41,349 nucleotides of DNA from Oscillospiraceae bacterium (GTDB taxonomy: Bacteria > Bacillota > Clostridia > Oscillospirales > Oscillospiraceae): assembly GCA_020025295.1 (NCBI GenBank), contig JAHHSJ010000010.1, forward strand, positions 1 through 41,349, given 5' to 3'. This document shows, in pieces, positions 1 to 8,537 of this stretch; positions within the stretch are counted from its first letter, which is position 1, and each line of letters opens with the position of its first letter. Below the pieces are notes generated by a model. That model was not told the origin of the DNA and did not search any database. It saw nothing but the letters and a program-made list of their open reading frames with translations. The position numbers and the translations under genes were made by a program.

Positions 1-52
<52 letters not shown>

Positions 53-65
53 AAAGCACTTGATT

Positions 66-94
66 ATAATACATGATTCCCCCGCTTTTGTCAA
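66..94 (-). promoter_or_regulatory. sigma-A promoter of tRNA-Ala
   Basis: On the minus strand a perfect -35 TTGACA (94..89) is followed after 17 bases by TATTAT (71..66). The tRNA 5' end is 14 bases further on. Elements and spacing match a strong housekeeping promoter. Confidence 0.8.
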
Positions 95-181
95 CACATT
101 TTTTGCATTTTCTTTTTTGACTCTTTCCTCGATTCATTTCTGTCAAAATAACCCCTGTACTTTCAAGGCTTACAGGAAACA

Positions 182-203
182 CCGAAGAGAGTTCTCCCCT
201 CGG
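182..203 (-). terminator. weak terminator-like hairpin after the exonuclease gene
   Basis: The minus-strand transcript can fold CCGAGGGGAG-AA-CTCTCTTCGG (10 pairs, two of them G-U) 18 bases after the exonuclease stop. The bases that follow (TGTTTCC) form only a poor U-tract, so this may be a 3'-end stabiliser rather than an efficient terminator. Confidence 0.35.
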
Positions 204-220
204 AATTTCCTTTTCCTTTG

Positions 221-778
221 TCACAATCTGGCACATTCATATCGGCTCAGTTCCAATCCCAGAAGCTTCATAATCTGCAGCTCATCCATGGCGTCAAAGA
301 GTGCATTATGGGTTTCAGCATAATTTACATCACCCGACAACAGCTGAAGCATCGGTTCTACGCCGTAATGATTTTTTAAGCGACCGGTGCGGCAGCACGG
401 CGCGTTCGCCGAAATATGTACATTATGCTGGCGATAGGCGGCGATTCGCATGATATCATACCAGCACAGCCAGGAAATTTCCGGCAGATGGTTTCGGTCA
501 AAACGGGCGTTATACGCAAACAGTTTCGTAACGCCCCATCTGGAAAGCCATCCTGTGATTTCCTCCATTGCCGTCTGACGCAGGGCATACCGTGTCGGCA
601 TGGTACGAACCAAATCCAACACTCCGGAATACATTCCGCCCACTTCACACTCCGGTGTGAACACATAATATCTGGAATCCACAGTTTCAAAGGTTTTGGA
701 ATCAGCCAGAACGACACCGATCGACATCACTTCATCCTTCCAATTTGTTTCTGTATCCAACACGGCAAAGTAACCCAT
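221..778 (-). CDS. DEDD-family 3'-5' exonuclease (DnaQ-like)
   Basis: This 185-residue protein has the layout of a small DnaQ-like exonuclease. Motif I is LDTETNW (D8 and E10), which would bind the catalytic metals. Motif II is FAYNARFDRNHL near residue 88. Motif III is ETHNALFDAMDEL near residues 155-167, with the His and Asp of a DEDDh enzyme. There is no polymerase, helicase or UvrC domain, so it is a free-standing exonuclease; whether it trims RNA or DNA cannot be told. The ATG at 778 is preceded by a strong GGGAGGAA site. The gene is monocistronic, between tRNA-Ala (same strand) and the divergently transcribed ABC exporter operon. A TAGAAT -10-like box lies upstream with only a weak -35. 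Confidence 0.85.
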   Translation of the reverse strand: MGYFAVLDTETNWKDEVMSIGVVLADSKTFETVDSRYYVFTPECEVGGMYSGVLDLVRTMPTRYALRQTAMEEITGWLSRWGVTKLFAYNARFDRNHLPEISWLCWYDIMRIAAYRQHNVHISANAPCCRTGRLKNHYGVEPMLQLLSGDVNYAETHNALFDAMDELQIMKLLGLELSRYECARL

Positions 779-907
779 GCTTGTTCCTCCCTATTTCAAA
801 TGTTTGATCCATTTGCTGCTCTATTCTACCAAATTTAATATGCAATCTCAAACATATCTGTTTATCTGCTATGTTTTCCCTTTTTCCTGCCGTTTCTTCA
901 TTTTAGC

Positions 908-936
908 TTGACAAATACTATGAAATCATATATCTT
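908..936 (+). promoter_or_regulatory. candidate sigma-A promoter of the ABC exporter operon
   Basis: TTGACA at 908-913 is followed after 17 bases by TATCTT at 931-936. It lies about 218 bases before the first exporter gene, so the transcript would have a long leader that includes the palindrome at 1029-1068. The leader also contains CACCTT (975-980) that could pair with AAGGTG (1019-1024) just before a run of T, a possible attenuator. Otherwise the 779-1153 gap holds no gene I can support. Confidence 0.5.
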
Positions 937-1028
937 TTATACGATTAGCAATTCAATTGTATATTGTATCAAAGCACCTTACCATTGGATATGCAAAGAT
1001 TTCTCTGTGATTCGATGCAAGGTGATTT

Positions 1029-1068
1029 TTTTATGCGTTAGTTAGTATTTGCTAACTAACGCATAAAA
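1029..1068 (+). repeat. 17-bp-arm perfect palindrome upstream of the ABC exporter (probable operator)
   Basis: Arms TTTTATGCGTTAGTTAG (1029-1045) and CTAACTAACGCATAAAA (1052-1068) flank a six-base centre TATTTG. Neither strand has a T-run after the second arm, so it does not look like an intrinsic terminator. The GTTAGTTAG...CTAACTAAC core resembles operators of TetR/AcrR-type repressors often placed before drug exporters. No regulator gene is adjacent, so the protein that binds it would be encoded elsewhere. The repressor type is inference. Confidence 0.6.
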
Positions 1069-1153
1069 GCAGAGGTTCCTCCTCTGTGCGTATGGATATC
1101 GAACCTTTGCAGTGATGCCTTCCTGAATTCCAAAACAGAAAAGAGACTTTAGC

Positions 1154-2881
1154 ATGATTGACAAAAAACTCCTGCACCTATTAGGAAATAACAAAAAATA
1201 CATCTTCATGGCGGTTGGGCTGATGCTGCTCGGTTTGGCTGCGAACATCAGTATTACTGCCTGCATCTGCTGGTGCATCGCTCTGCTGATTAGCAACGCA
1301 GAAGCCAGCGCCTACCTGCTGCCAGCTGTCTGTGCCGCCTGCGCGATGGTGGTTCGTTACTGCACCACCCGATGGGTCGGCAGTGTCCGTGACACACTGG
1401 GCCGGGAAGCAAAAAAAGATCTGAGAAAGCAGCTCTACGAAAAAATGGTTCGTCTTGGTGTGAAAACCACTGACCAGATGAGTATGGCAGGTCTGACGCA
1501 GATGTCCATGGAAGGCGTGGAACAGTTGGATCTCTATTATTCCTCCTACATTCCCCAGTTTTTCTATGCCATGCTGGCTCCCTTCATTCTGTTTGCGGTC
1601 ACCGTTGGCATTCAGTGGCGTGTGGCAGTCGTCCTCATCTGCTGTGTCCCTCTCATTCCGGTTTCCATCATTGCCGTGTCCAAGTATGCAAAGAAGATTT
1701 TCGCAAAATACTGGGGCAAATATACTTCTATGGGCGATACCTTTCTGGACAGCGTGCAGGGCTTAAAGGAGCTGAAAATCTTCAAGGCGGATGCGGCTCG
1801 GCACGAGAAAATGAACGAGAGCGCCGAAGAGTTCCGCCGGATCACTATGAAGGTTCTGGTCATGCAGCTGGCCAGCACCACGATCATGGACTTAGTTGCC
1901 TACGGCGGAGCCGGTCTTGGTATTGCGATGGCGATTCTTTCTGTCACCAAGTGGGGACTTACCCCTGTGATGGCTCTGTTTCTGGTTCTGGTTGCCGTGG
2001 AGTTTTTCCTGCCGCTGAGAGCCTTTGGAAGTGCATTCCATATTGCAATGAACGGCGCCAGCGCCGGAAAAAACATTCTCTCTTTGCTGGAACTTCCTGA
2101 CCCGGAATGGGGGGACAAGTCCCTAGACGGAACGAATCTGGCTCTTCGGACGGTCACCTTCTCTTATGACGGTAAGCGTGATGTGCTGCAAAAAGTGGAT
2201 ATGGTCTTCCCGGAAACCGGAATGACCGCCATTGTCGGTGAATCCGGCTGCGGCAAATCCACGGTGGTCAGCCTGCTTCTGGGCGTTCATCGTCCCCAAA
2301 TCGGCACCGTTACCGCCGGAAGTATGCCAATCACTCAGCTATCCAGAGAAAGCTACTACGGCAGTTTGGCCGCGGTCAGTTACAACACCTATATTTTCCA
2401 TACCTCTGTCCGAGAAAACTTCCATATGGCAAAAGAATCTGCCACAGACGAGGAGATTTACGAAGCGCTGAGCAAAGTGAATCTGGCGGACTTCATCCGG
2501 GAGAACGGCGGTCTTGACAAAGTGATTGAAGAGGACGCCAACAACATCTCCGGCGGCCAGAAACAGCGTCTGGCGCTTGCCATTGCTCTAGTCGCAGACA
2601 AAGCGATCTACATCTTTGACGAAGCCACCAGCAACATCGACATTGAGAGTGAAGCTATCATTATGCGCAACATTAAAGCACTCTCTCGGCAAAAAAGTGT
2701 CATCGTCATTTCCCACCGCCTGGCAAACATCGTAAACGCCGACCACATTTACTACATGGAATCCGGAGAAATCAAGGAATCCGGTACCCATACATCCTTG
2801 ATGCAGCAGGGCGGCGGATACGCCAAACTCTACACAGCACAGAAAAATCTGGAGCAGGGTTACAAGGAGGTGCGGGAATGA
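1154..2881 (+). CDS. ABC transporter, fused permease/ATP-binding subunit (CydD-like)
   Basis: The protein has 575 residues. An N-terminal six-helix membrane domain (about residues 15-300) is joined to a C-terminal nucleotide-binding domain. Walker A is GESGCGKST (about 362-370), the signature is ISGGQKQR (about 465), Walker B is IYIFDEATS (about 487-495) and the H-loop is SHR (about 519). Arrangement and length match half-transporters of the CydDC-type exporter family, which move thiols, haem-related compounds or drugs outward. It overlaps the next gene by ATGA, so the two are translationally coupled and should form a heterodimer. No cydAB oxidase genes are nearby, so I do not assign the cysteine/glutathione role. 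The ATG at 1154 has only a weak AAAGAGA-type ribosome site. Confidence 0.88.
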   Translation: MIDKKLLHLLGNNKKYIFMAVGLMLLGLAANISITACICWCIALLISNAEASAYLLPAVCAACAMVVRYCTTRWVGSVRDTLGREAKKDLRKQLYEKMVRLGVKTTDQMSMAGLTQMSMEGVEQLDLYYSSYIPQFFYAMLAPFILFAVTVGIQWRVAVVLICCVPLIPVSIIAVSKYAKKIFAKYWGKYTSMGDTFLDSVQGLKELKIFKADAARHEKMNESAEEFRRITMKVLVMQLASTTIMDLVAYGGAGLGIAMAILSVTKWGLTPVMALFLVLVAVEFFLPLRAFGSAFHIAMNGASAGKNILSLLELPDPEWGDKSLDGTNLALRTVTFSYDGKRDVLQKVDMVFPETGMTAIVGESGCGKSTVVSLLLGVHRPQIGTVTAGSMPITQLSRESYYGSLAAVSYNTYIFHTSVRENFHMAKESATDEEIYEALSKVNLADFIRENGGLDKVIEEDANNISGGQKQRLALAIALVADKAIYIFDEATSNIDIESEAIIMRNIKALSRQKSVIVISHRLANIVNADHIYYMESGEIKESGTHTSLMQQGGGYAKLYTAQKNLEQGYKEVRE

Positions 2882-4560
2882 AACAGCAGAAGCTGCGCCG
2901 CAGCGGCGCTAAAATTATGAGCAGTCTGATTCTCCTTCTGGGCAGCCTTGCTTACATTATGATCCTCGCTGTCATCAACGGTTCTTTGGGTTTTGTTTCT
3001 GCCATGGGCGTCACCGTTTTTGGTGCCGTTGGCATCGCCAAGGCTCTTGGGGAAAGCATTCCCCTGTCATATGGGTTGATTCTCGGTCTTACCATCGGCT
3101 GCGGATTGCTCCGGGGTTTGCTCCGTTACTTCGAGCAGTACTCGAACCACTTTATTGCATTCCGCCTTCTGGCGGTAATTCGGGACAAGATTTTCGGCGC
3201 TCTGCGCCGACTGTGTCCCGCCAAGCTGGAGAACAAGGAAAAAGGCAGCATTATTGCCATGATAACCTCGGACATTGAAACGCTGGAGGCCTTTTACGCC
3301 CACACGATCTCCCCCATCTGCATCGCTGTTCTGGTCTCTCTGGCTGTAATCCTCTTTGTCGGCTTCGTTTCCAGCTGGTATCTGGCTCTGGTGGCTCTTC
3401 TTGCTTACCTTCTGATCGGCATTGTAGTTCCTATGATCTCTTCCCGGGCTTTGAAGGCCTCCGGAGTCCGTTACAGAGCGGAATTTGCATCCTTTAACGC
3501 CTATTTTCTCGACAGCATCAAGGGCATCAAGGACATTGTCCTGAACGGCTCCGGCGCACAGAGAGAGCAGGAAGTCAACCGCCGGTCGGATGTTCTGCTG
3601 GGAGAAACCAAAAAAATGAAGCGAGATATTGCGAAAGCCTCCGCTTTTACTGAACTTGCGGTTTCCCTTTCCATCATCGTTACCCTGATCGTGGGCATTG
3701 TACTGGTTCACAAAGATATACTCTCCATCGGATTCATGATTATCGGCGTGGTCACGGTGTTCTCTTCCTTTGGTCCGGTAATTGCCATCTCCGCTCTGCC
3801 CGGGAATTTGACTCAGACCTTTGCGTCCGGTGACCGAGTGCTGAATCTGCTGGAGGAAGAACCCGTCGTCAAGCCGGTGGAGCAGGGCGAGAAATTCCAT
3901 TTTGAAACTCTTGATGTTGAAAATCTCTCTTTCTCCTACGATGGATCCACAGAAGTTCTGAAAAACATTACCATGCACGCCCAAAAGGGAGAAATCATCG
4001 GCATTGTGGGACAGTCCGGCTGCGGAAAGTCTACCTTCCTGAAGCTGCTGCTCCGATTCTGGGAGAAATCCTCCGGAACCATCCGCTACAACGGAATCGA
4101 CATTGATTCCATTGACAGTGATAGCTTGCTGGACAATGTCACCATGGTCAGTCAGACCACCTATCTGTTCGACGAAACTATCGAGGACAACCTCCGCATT
4201 GCGAAACCGGACGCCACTCAGGAGCAGCTGGAAGCGGCTTGCCGCATGGCTTCAATTCACGACTTCATTCTGACGCTTCCTGAGGGCTATCAGACCTCGG
4301 TGGGTGCCTTGGGCGATAACATGTCTGCCGGCGAAAAACAGCGTCTTGGTCTCGCCAGAGCGTTTCTGGCCGGCTCGGATGTCATTCTGCTGGACGAGCC
4401 CACCAGTAATGTGGACAGCATTAACGAAGGTATCATTCTGACGGCGCTCAAGGAGCAAAAAAAGAACAAATGTATCATTCTGGTTTCCCATCGGGAATCC
4501 ACCATGGCGATTGCCGACCGGGTCTACCGTGTCGAGAAAGGACAAATGTATGAATCTTAA
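2878..4560 (+). CDS. ABC transporter, fused permease/ATP-binding subunit (CydC-like partner)
   Basis: This 560-residue half-transporter follows its partner with a 4-base ATGA overlap. An N-terminal transmembrane domain (about residues 10-300) precedes an ATPase domain with Walker A GQSGCGKST (about 378-386), Walker B VILLDEPTS (about 502-510) and H-loop SHRES (about 537). The signature is MSAGEKQR instead of LSGGQ, a departure that fits heterodimeric exporters in which one of the two ATP sites is weakened. With the preceding gene it would make one exporter in the cytoplasmic membrane. Substrate unknown; CydC-like is a family resemblance only. The final codons overlap the start of the YbaN-family gene. 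Confidence 0.87.
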   Translation: MKQQKLRRSGAKIMSSLILLLGSLAYIMILAVINGSLGFVSAMGVTVFGAVGIAKALGESIPLSYGLILGLTIGCGLLRGLLRYFEQYSNHFIAFRLLAVIRDKIFGALRRLCPAKLENKEKGSIIAMITSDIETLEAFYAHTISPICIAVLVSLAVILFVGFVSSWYLALVALLAYLLIGIVVPMISSRALKASGVRYRAEFASFNAYFLDSIKGIKDIVLNGSGAQREQEVNRRSDVLLGETKKMKRDIAKASAFTELAVSLSIIVTLIVGIVLVHKDILSIGFMIIGVVTVFSSFGPVIAISALPGNLTQTFASGDRVLNLLEEEPVVKPVEQGEKFHFETLDVENLSFSYDGSTEVLKNITMHAQKGEIIGIVGQSGCGKSTFLKLLLRFWEKSSGTIRYNGIDIDSIDSDSLLDNVTMVSQTTYLFDETIEDNLRIAKPDATQEQLEAACRMASIHDFILTLPEGYQTSVGALGDNMSAGEKQRLGLARAFLAGSDVILLDEPTSNVDSINEGIILTALKEQKKNKCIILVSHRESTMAIADRVYRVEKGQMYES

Positions 4561-4966
4561 ACGCATGATTTTCGTCGCATTGGGTTGTATCTGCTTAGGC
4601 CTCGGCTGCATCGGTATTGCACTTCCAGTTCTTCCTACGGTACCGTTTTTTCTCGCAACCGCATTCTTTTTCGCAAACTCCTCTCAGCGGCTTCACGATT
4701 GGTTTGTCGGCACCAAGCTTTACAAAAAACATCTGGAGTCTTATGTCCAGAAGCGTGGCATGCTGATGAAAACTAAGCTGACCATTCTCACTTCCGTCAC
4801 TTTAATTATGGGCGTCGGCTTCTTCATGATGTTTCGCAAGGCGGTTTATGTCCCCTGTGTCATTCTGGGCATCGTTTGGGTCTGCCATGTGATCTACTTC
4901 CTGTTCGGTGTGAAAACGATTCGGGAAGAGACCTGCGTGGATGAAAACGAATGTGCCGCTCTCTAA
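4550..4966 (+). CDS. YbaN family (DUF454) small membrane protein
   Basis: This 138-residue protein begins with a hydrophobic hairpin containing LGCIGIALPVLPTVPFFL, the hallmark of the DUF454/YbaN family. A soluble stretch with LHDWFVGTKLYKKHL follows, then two more membrane segments at about 80-125. Family function is unknown. I chose the ATG at 4550 because GAAAGGA lies 8 bases before it; an upstream in-frame start at 4511 has no such site and would lie deep inside the transporter gene. The gene overlaps the ABC subunit by 11 bases and shares its operon. A bidirectional terminator follows. Confidence 0.85.
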   Translation: MNLKRMIFVALGCICLGLGCIGIALPVLPTVPFFLATAFFFANSSQRLHDWFVGTKLYKKHLESYVQKRGMLMKTKLTILTSVTLIMGVGFFMMFRKAVYVPCVILGIVWVCHVIYFLFGVKTIREETCVDENECAAL

Positions 4967-4983
4967 CCTCATGTAATAGGGTA

Positions 4984-5018
4984 AAAAGCCTCATACGGAT
5001 TTCCGTGTGAGGCTTTTG
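4984..5018 (+). terminator. intrinsic terminator of the ABC exporter operon
   Basis: AAAAGCCTCATACGGA (4984-4999) and TCCGTGTGAGGCTTTT (5002-5017) form a near-perfect stem with a T-rich 3' side. The A-rich 5' side means it could also act on minus-strand transcripts. Confidence 0.82.
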
Positions 5019-5093
5019 CCCTGTTTTAATCATCAGCCCTTTCTATCAAAAAAATGTTATAAGACACCGGCTATGCCTGGGGCATATAACAAA

Positions 5094-5128
5094 AGATTGA
5101 AGCCAGCGAAGTTCGCTGGCTTCAATCT
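5094..5128 (-). terminator. terminator of the 5.2-14.4 kb catabolic operon
   Basis: Perfect 17-base arms AGATTGAAGCCAGCGAA (5094-5110) and TTCGCTGGCTTCAATCT (5112-5128) flank a single base. On the minus strand the stem ends TCTTTTGTT, a usable U-tract, 118 bases after the BtpA-family stop. The core GAAGCCAGCGA...TTCGCTGGCTTC is repeated in the tRNA-Gln terminator at 18475-18503. A weaker inverted repeat (CTGTAATG 5158-5165 / CATTACAG 5181-5188) lies between it and the gene. Confidence 0.8.
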
Positions 5129-5245
5129 AAACTTTCATAGAAGATGCTTCTGTGTATCTGTAATGGTAACTTAATTTCAACATTACAGGTATACCGCACC
5201 TATGAATGGTCCTATAGTGCTAAAGTAGTATATTGACCATGCAGT

Positions 5246-6052
5246 TTACCCAACCAATTTCGCTTGCAACACAAAATTTCTCACCTTTTCTCGATCTACT
5301 GGTTCAGAAAGAATACCTTCTTTTTTAAACCCACTACCTACAATTGCACCATCAACTTTAGGCCAGATCCGAGAAATATTATTCTCATTCAAACCACTGC
5401 CAATCAACAGGGGAATTTTCAAGTCTTTACGAACTCCTCCGATTAGGTTGACATCTGGTGCAATACCAGTTGCCGTCCCGGTTAATATTGCAGCATCTGC
5501 GCCACTAGTCTGAATATCATGTGCTTTTTCTGCCAGCGATCGATCCGCTGTAATTGCATGACTACCGTGTTTGACTTGGAAATCGCCAAAAATCATAATT
5601 TTTTCTGCATCAATTGCACGACGATACCGCATCAACGCTGGAGCCGAGGCCCCTACATAACCGCTGTTTGAAATATATGCGTTCATCAAATTAAAGCAAC
5701 GAATAAACTGGGCATCTGCGGCCTTCGCTACCGCCAAAGCCATTTCCGGCCCATTCAGATGCACATTGATTCCTAATGGAATTTCCGGAAAATAGGCACG
5801 AACTTTTGCGGCTGCAGCTGTCAAAAACGCAACCGTCTCCGGACCAATATCACTTCCAACCAAGAATGGCGTGTCGAACTGATTTTCGATCTGAACAGCA
5901 TCTACTCCGCCCTCAATAAGAGCCTCCGCATCCGCCAAAGCTAGATCGTAGATCTTATCCAAATTTCCTGCATATCCTGGTGCCCCGGGAAGTGCTTTCA
6001 AATGGATCATGCCGATAATTGGCTTTTTATTTTTCCATAATTCCGAGAACAT
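5246..6052 (-). CDS. BtpA/SgcQ family TIM-barrel protein
   Basis: This 268-residue protein belongs to the BtpA/SgcQ family. It has an early GMIHLKALPGAPGY stretch, then DAEALIEGGVDAVQIENQFD, a central GINVHLNGPEMALAVA and late barrel phosphate-site-like segments (AAILTGTATG, PLLIGSGLNENN, DGAIVGSGFK). The last two resemble the glycine-rich phosphate-binding loops of phosphosugar-binding TIM barrels. Members occur in sugar operons (E. coli SgcQ) and one was named for photosystem I assembly, but no reaction is established. The ATG at 6052 has GGGAG upstream; a longer reading overlaps the previous gene and lacks a site. It is the last gene of the operon, 4 bases after YjbQ. A phosphosugar aldolase- or epimerase-like role is a guess. 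Confidence 0.88.
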   Translation of the reverse strand: MFSELWKNKKPIIGMIHLKALPGAPGYAGNLDKIYDLALADAEALIEGGVDAVQIENQFDTPFLVGSDIGPETVAFLTAAAAKVRAYFPEIPLGINVHLNGPEMALAVAKAADAQFIRCFNLMNAYISNSGYVGASAPALMRYRRAIDAEKIMIFGDFQVKHGSHAITADRSLAEKAHDIQTSGADAAILTGTATGIAPDVNLIGGVRKDLKIPLLIGSGLNENNISRIWPKVDGAIVGSGFKKEGILSEPVDREKVRNFVLQAKLVG

Positions 6053-6056
6053 ATCG

Positions 6057-6458
6057 TTATTCTCCCACAACCTGAACATATACCTTTCGGTCACGCGGTC
6101 CATCAAATTCGAAGAAATAAATCTCCTGAGAAGAGCCCAGCATCAACTTGCTATCAGACACAGGGAACATCTGCTGTGCATTTATCAAGATTGACTTCAG
6201 ATGGCCTGCTGCATCCGTAGCAGGATCACACGTATGAGCAAAAGGAGTATCAATAGGGACAATCTTTCGAACAAATCTATCTACATCGATTAGTGCATTC
6301 GGATCGATTCCACAGGCAATCAAAACCCCCGCGGTTGAATGAGGAGTATAAACGAGACAAATTCCTTCCTTGACACCGCTAGATTCCACAATCGATTGAA
6401 CCTGTTCGGTAATGTCGTACATGCTGTGTCCTTCGGTTTTTATCCTGATCTCTTTCAT
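6057..6458 (-). CDS. YjbQ / UPF0047 family protein, variant metal site
   Basis: This 133-residue protein matches the small UPF0047 (YjbQ) fold in its ICLVYTPHSTAGVLI segment (about residues 34-48), a DAAGHLKSIL segment around residue 90 and a C-terminal LGSSQEIYFFEFDGPR. The His of HSTAG and the later GH are conserved metal-site positions. The usual INE that follows the first motif is replaced by IACG, so this is a divergent member. Family members show weak thiamine-phosphate synthase activity in vitro but their true role is unknown. The ATG at 6458 is preceded by GCAGGTG, and the SIS gene stop lies 4 bases upstream, so it is tightly coupled. Its place in a sugar-import operon is unusual. Confidence 0.85.
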   Translation of the reverse strand: MKEIRIKTEGHSMYDITEQVQSIVESSGVKEGICLVYTPHSTAGVLIACGIDPNALIDVDRFVRKIVPIDTPFAHTCDPATDAAGHLKSILINAQQMFPVSDSKLMLGSSQEIYFFEFDGPRDRKVYVQVVGE

Positions 6459-6462
6459 TATT

Positions 6463-7578
6463 TTACACCTGCCATCCTGCAACAGGTCCCGTGTACAACA
6501 GATCAATCACATGCTTTAAATCAACATCATGAGGAGCATCCGGATCCTTGAAAGACAGACGAGACAGTTCACATGCAAACATATGTAACACTACCATACT
6601 TGCAAGAACAGCAGAACATTCACCTAACTCGTCAATAAAAGGCGCTACATGGACAACGGTTTCGCATTCTTCACATGCTACATCACCAATAACAAGCACT
6701 CGTGCACACTGATTGTGTGCATATTCAATTACCTGTCGTTCGCGATGATCGCTAATGTTATTACCAATCACAATCACAGCATCAGCGCTCTTAATTGCAA
6801 AGCCGTTCATGTGGAGATATTCTTCAGCGTTCGTTGTCATAGATCTGCAACGATTCGTCTCGATGATCTTTGCAGCTCCGATCATACTTGCACTTCTAGC
6901 GGGTCCGCTACCTGCAAATGCATAGGTTCGAGCTTCTAAAAACTTCTGAGCATTCACCTTAATCTTAGAATACTCTTCTGCATAAATTCTACGGATGACA
7001 TCCGGAACTTTTGTTTCAAGTTCTTCCAAAAGATGATCACAACCAACGGCATTTTCAGGACACATAACTTTACCCATCTGAGCTGCCAATGCATACATCA
7101 GAGCAAGGCCGCTTGTACTCGTCTTTGTCGGAAACGACTTGGAAACGCCAGTTGCCGTTGTTACCAGGGGGACCGTACAATCCATCCCCAGAGGACTATC
7201 CGCATGATTGGTCACACCAACTGCAATACCATGGCATGAATTCACGTATTCCAGAGATTTCAAGACATACAATGACTTACCAGATGAGCTAAACAAGACC
7301 ACCATAGAGTCTTCATCAACTTTAGGACGCATCAAATAGAAATCGTAAGCCTCATAGCCAACAGATTCTACGTTTGCATATTTTCGAAATGCATAGGCGG
7401 CAGCATGACCGATAAAATAGCAGTCACCAGATCCCACAATGTAGACACGTTTGACATTAGTGTACTTCTCTGCCACACTAACTAACTGCTCCTGAAGATC
7501 TTTCATGAGATTTTCAATGGCATCAGCCTGCTCCATCATCTCATTCGGAAAATAATAATCATCCCAATTGATTTTCAT
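6463..7578 (-). CDS. SIS-domain sugar isomerase/deglycase-like protein
   Basis: The 371-residue protein carries two SIS (phosphosugar-binding) domains, like the isomerase half of GlmS, AgaS and the fructosamine-6-phosphate deglycase FrlB. The first has VYIVGSGDCYFIGHAAAYAF (about 45-64) and the serine-rich phosphate loop VLFSSSGKS (about 94-102). The second begins TYAFAGSGPARSASMIGAA (about 218-236). TTNAEEYLH is the usual second-domain active-site stretch. No glutaminase domain is present. It lies 3 bases after the PfkB kinase, so kinase and SIS enzyme are probably consecutive steps on a phosphorylated sugar or glycated amine. The ATG at 7578 follows AAAGGGG. The exact reaction is not decidable from sequence. 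Confidence 0.88.
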   Translation of the reverse strand: MKINWDDYYFPNEMMEQADAIENLMKDLQEQLVSVAEKYTNVKRVYIVGSGDCYFIGHAAAYAFRKYANVESVGYEAYDFYLMRPKVDEDSMVVLFSSSGKSLYVLKSLEYVNSCHGIAVGVTNHADSPLGMDCTVPLVTTATGVSKSFPTKTSTSGLALMYALAAQMGKVMCPENAVGCDHLLEELETKVPDVIRRIYAEEYSKIKVNAQKFLEARTYAFAGSGPARSASMIGAAKIIETNRCRSMTTNAEEYLHMNGFAIKSADAVIVIGNNISDHRERQVIEYAHNQCARVLVIGDVACEECETVVHVAPFIDELGECSAVLASMVVLHMFACELSRLSFKDPDAPHDVDLKHVIDLLYTGPVAGWQV

Positions 7579-7581
7579 AGT

Positions 7582-8508
7582 CTATTGCCCCTTTCTCAGA
7601 TAACTCTCAATTTCCTCTCTCGATGGCATTGTTCGTGCACCAAATCTGGTAACAGAAATTCCTGCGGCTACCGTTGCAAAACGCATAGCATTCTTTACAT
7701 CCAGTCCAATCATTTCTGCATATACATATGCCGCAGCATAAGTATCGCCTGCCCCAGTTGCGTCCAAAGCAACATGATCAGAGGACGGCTGCTCGTAAAT
7801 GATATGCATCTGTTGATCCAGAAGGTAAGATCCTCGCTTTCCATCTTTAACAATGAAGGTCTGTCCTTCAGTAGGCCGCAAATCAAGGGCTTCCATCTCA
7901 CTCTTGCCGGCCAGAATCACGTCGCTCAGGTTACACAGTTTCTGCATTGAAGTCTTCACTGCAGGAGGAACTGCGTCCGGCGGGTAGCGAAGGTTCGGAT
8001 CAAAATAAATCTTTGCTCTTCCCTTCCAACTAGGGAGAATAGACAAAATACTTTCCTCCGCAGGATGAATGCCCGCCATTACACCAGATACAAAAATCGC
8101 CTCAGGTTCTACCTGATCCAAATAGCCCATATCTTCCAGAGTCAATTGCTCATAAGCAGAGCCGTTTGCTAGAACCCAAATTGTGCGTTCTCCATCCGGA
8201 GTTACAGCAATAATTACTTGGGCGCTTGGATAATCAGGATCTAGCAGAATACCTTGATTATCAACATTATACTGACGCATATCTTCTTTCAGAAAATTGC
8301 CAATTTCATCATCACCTAATCGGCAGATGATCGATGTGTCTGCACCCAACACACCTAGGCCAGCAGCAATATTTCCCCCTGTTCCTCCACTGTTTCGAAC
8401 CAGCGGGGTGCCATAGGTGCCCTCTCCACAATCAGGATAGGCTACAAGCTTTGTTAGCAGATCTGCAAAAATATCGCCAATTATTACAACACGTTTTGAT
8501 TCACTCAC
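7582..8508 (-). CDS. PfkB-family (ribokinase-like) carbohydrate kinase
   Basis: This 308-residue kinase has the PfkB N-terminal glycine pair RNSGGTGGNIAAGLGVLG (about 38-55) and the C-terminal catalytic signature DATGAGDTYAAAY (about 249-261), whose Asp is the base that activates the sugar hydroxyl. I choose the GTG at 8508: it follows AAAGGAGG at seven bases and gives the usual length for the family. An ATG one base upstream is out of frame, and the longer reading from 8607 has no ribosome site and overlaps the nucleoside hydrolase. It would phosphorylate the sugar released by the nucleoside-hydrolase-like enzyme, or the imported glycoside, and pass it to the SIS protein. Confidence 0.92.
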   Translation of the reverse strand: MSESKRVVIIGDIFADLLTKLVAYPDCGEGTYGTPLVRNSGGTGGNIAAGLGVLGADTSIICRLGDDEIGNFLKEDMRQYNVDNQGILLDPDYPSAQVIIAVTPDGERTIWVLANGSAYEQLTLEDMGYLDQVEPEAIFVSGVMAGIHPAEESILSILPSWKGRAKIYFDPNLRYPPDAVPPAVKTSMQKLCNLSDVILAGKSEMEALDLRPTEGQTFIVKDGKRGSYLLDQQMHIIYEQPSSDHVALDATGAGDTYAAAYVYAEMIGLDVKNAMRFATVAAGISVTRFGARTMPSREEIESYLRKGQ

Positions 8509-8537
8509 ATTGAACCCTCCTTTCGCAGGGGCTTTAC

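Noticed and set aside
5030..5245. Duplicated tRNA-Gln 3' end as an attachment site for an island
   Set aside because: I looked for a copy of the GGTTCGAATCC region at the left end of the block and found none, and there is no integrase gene.
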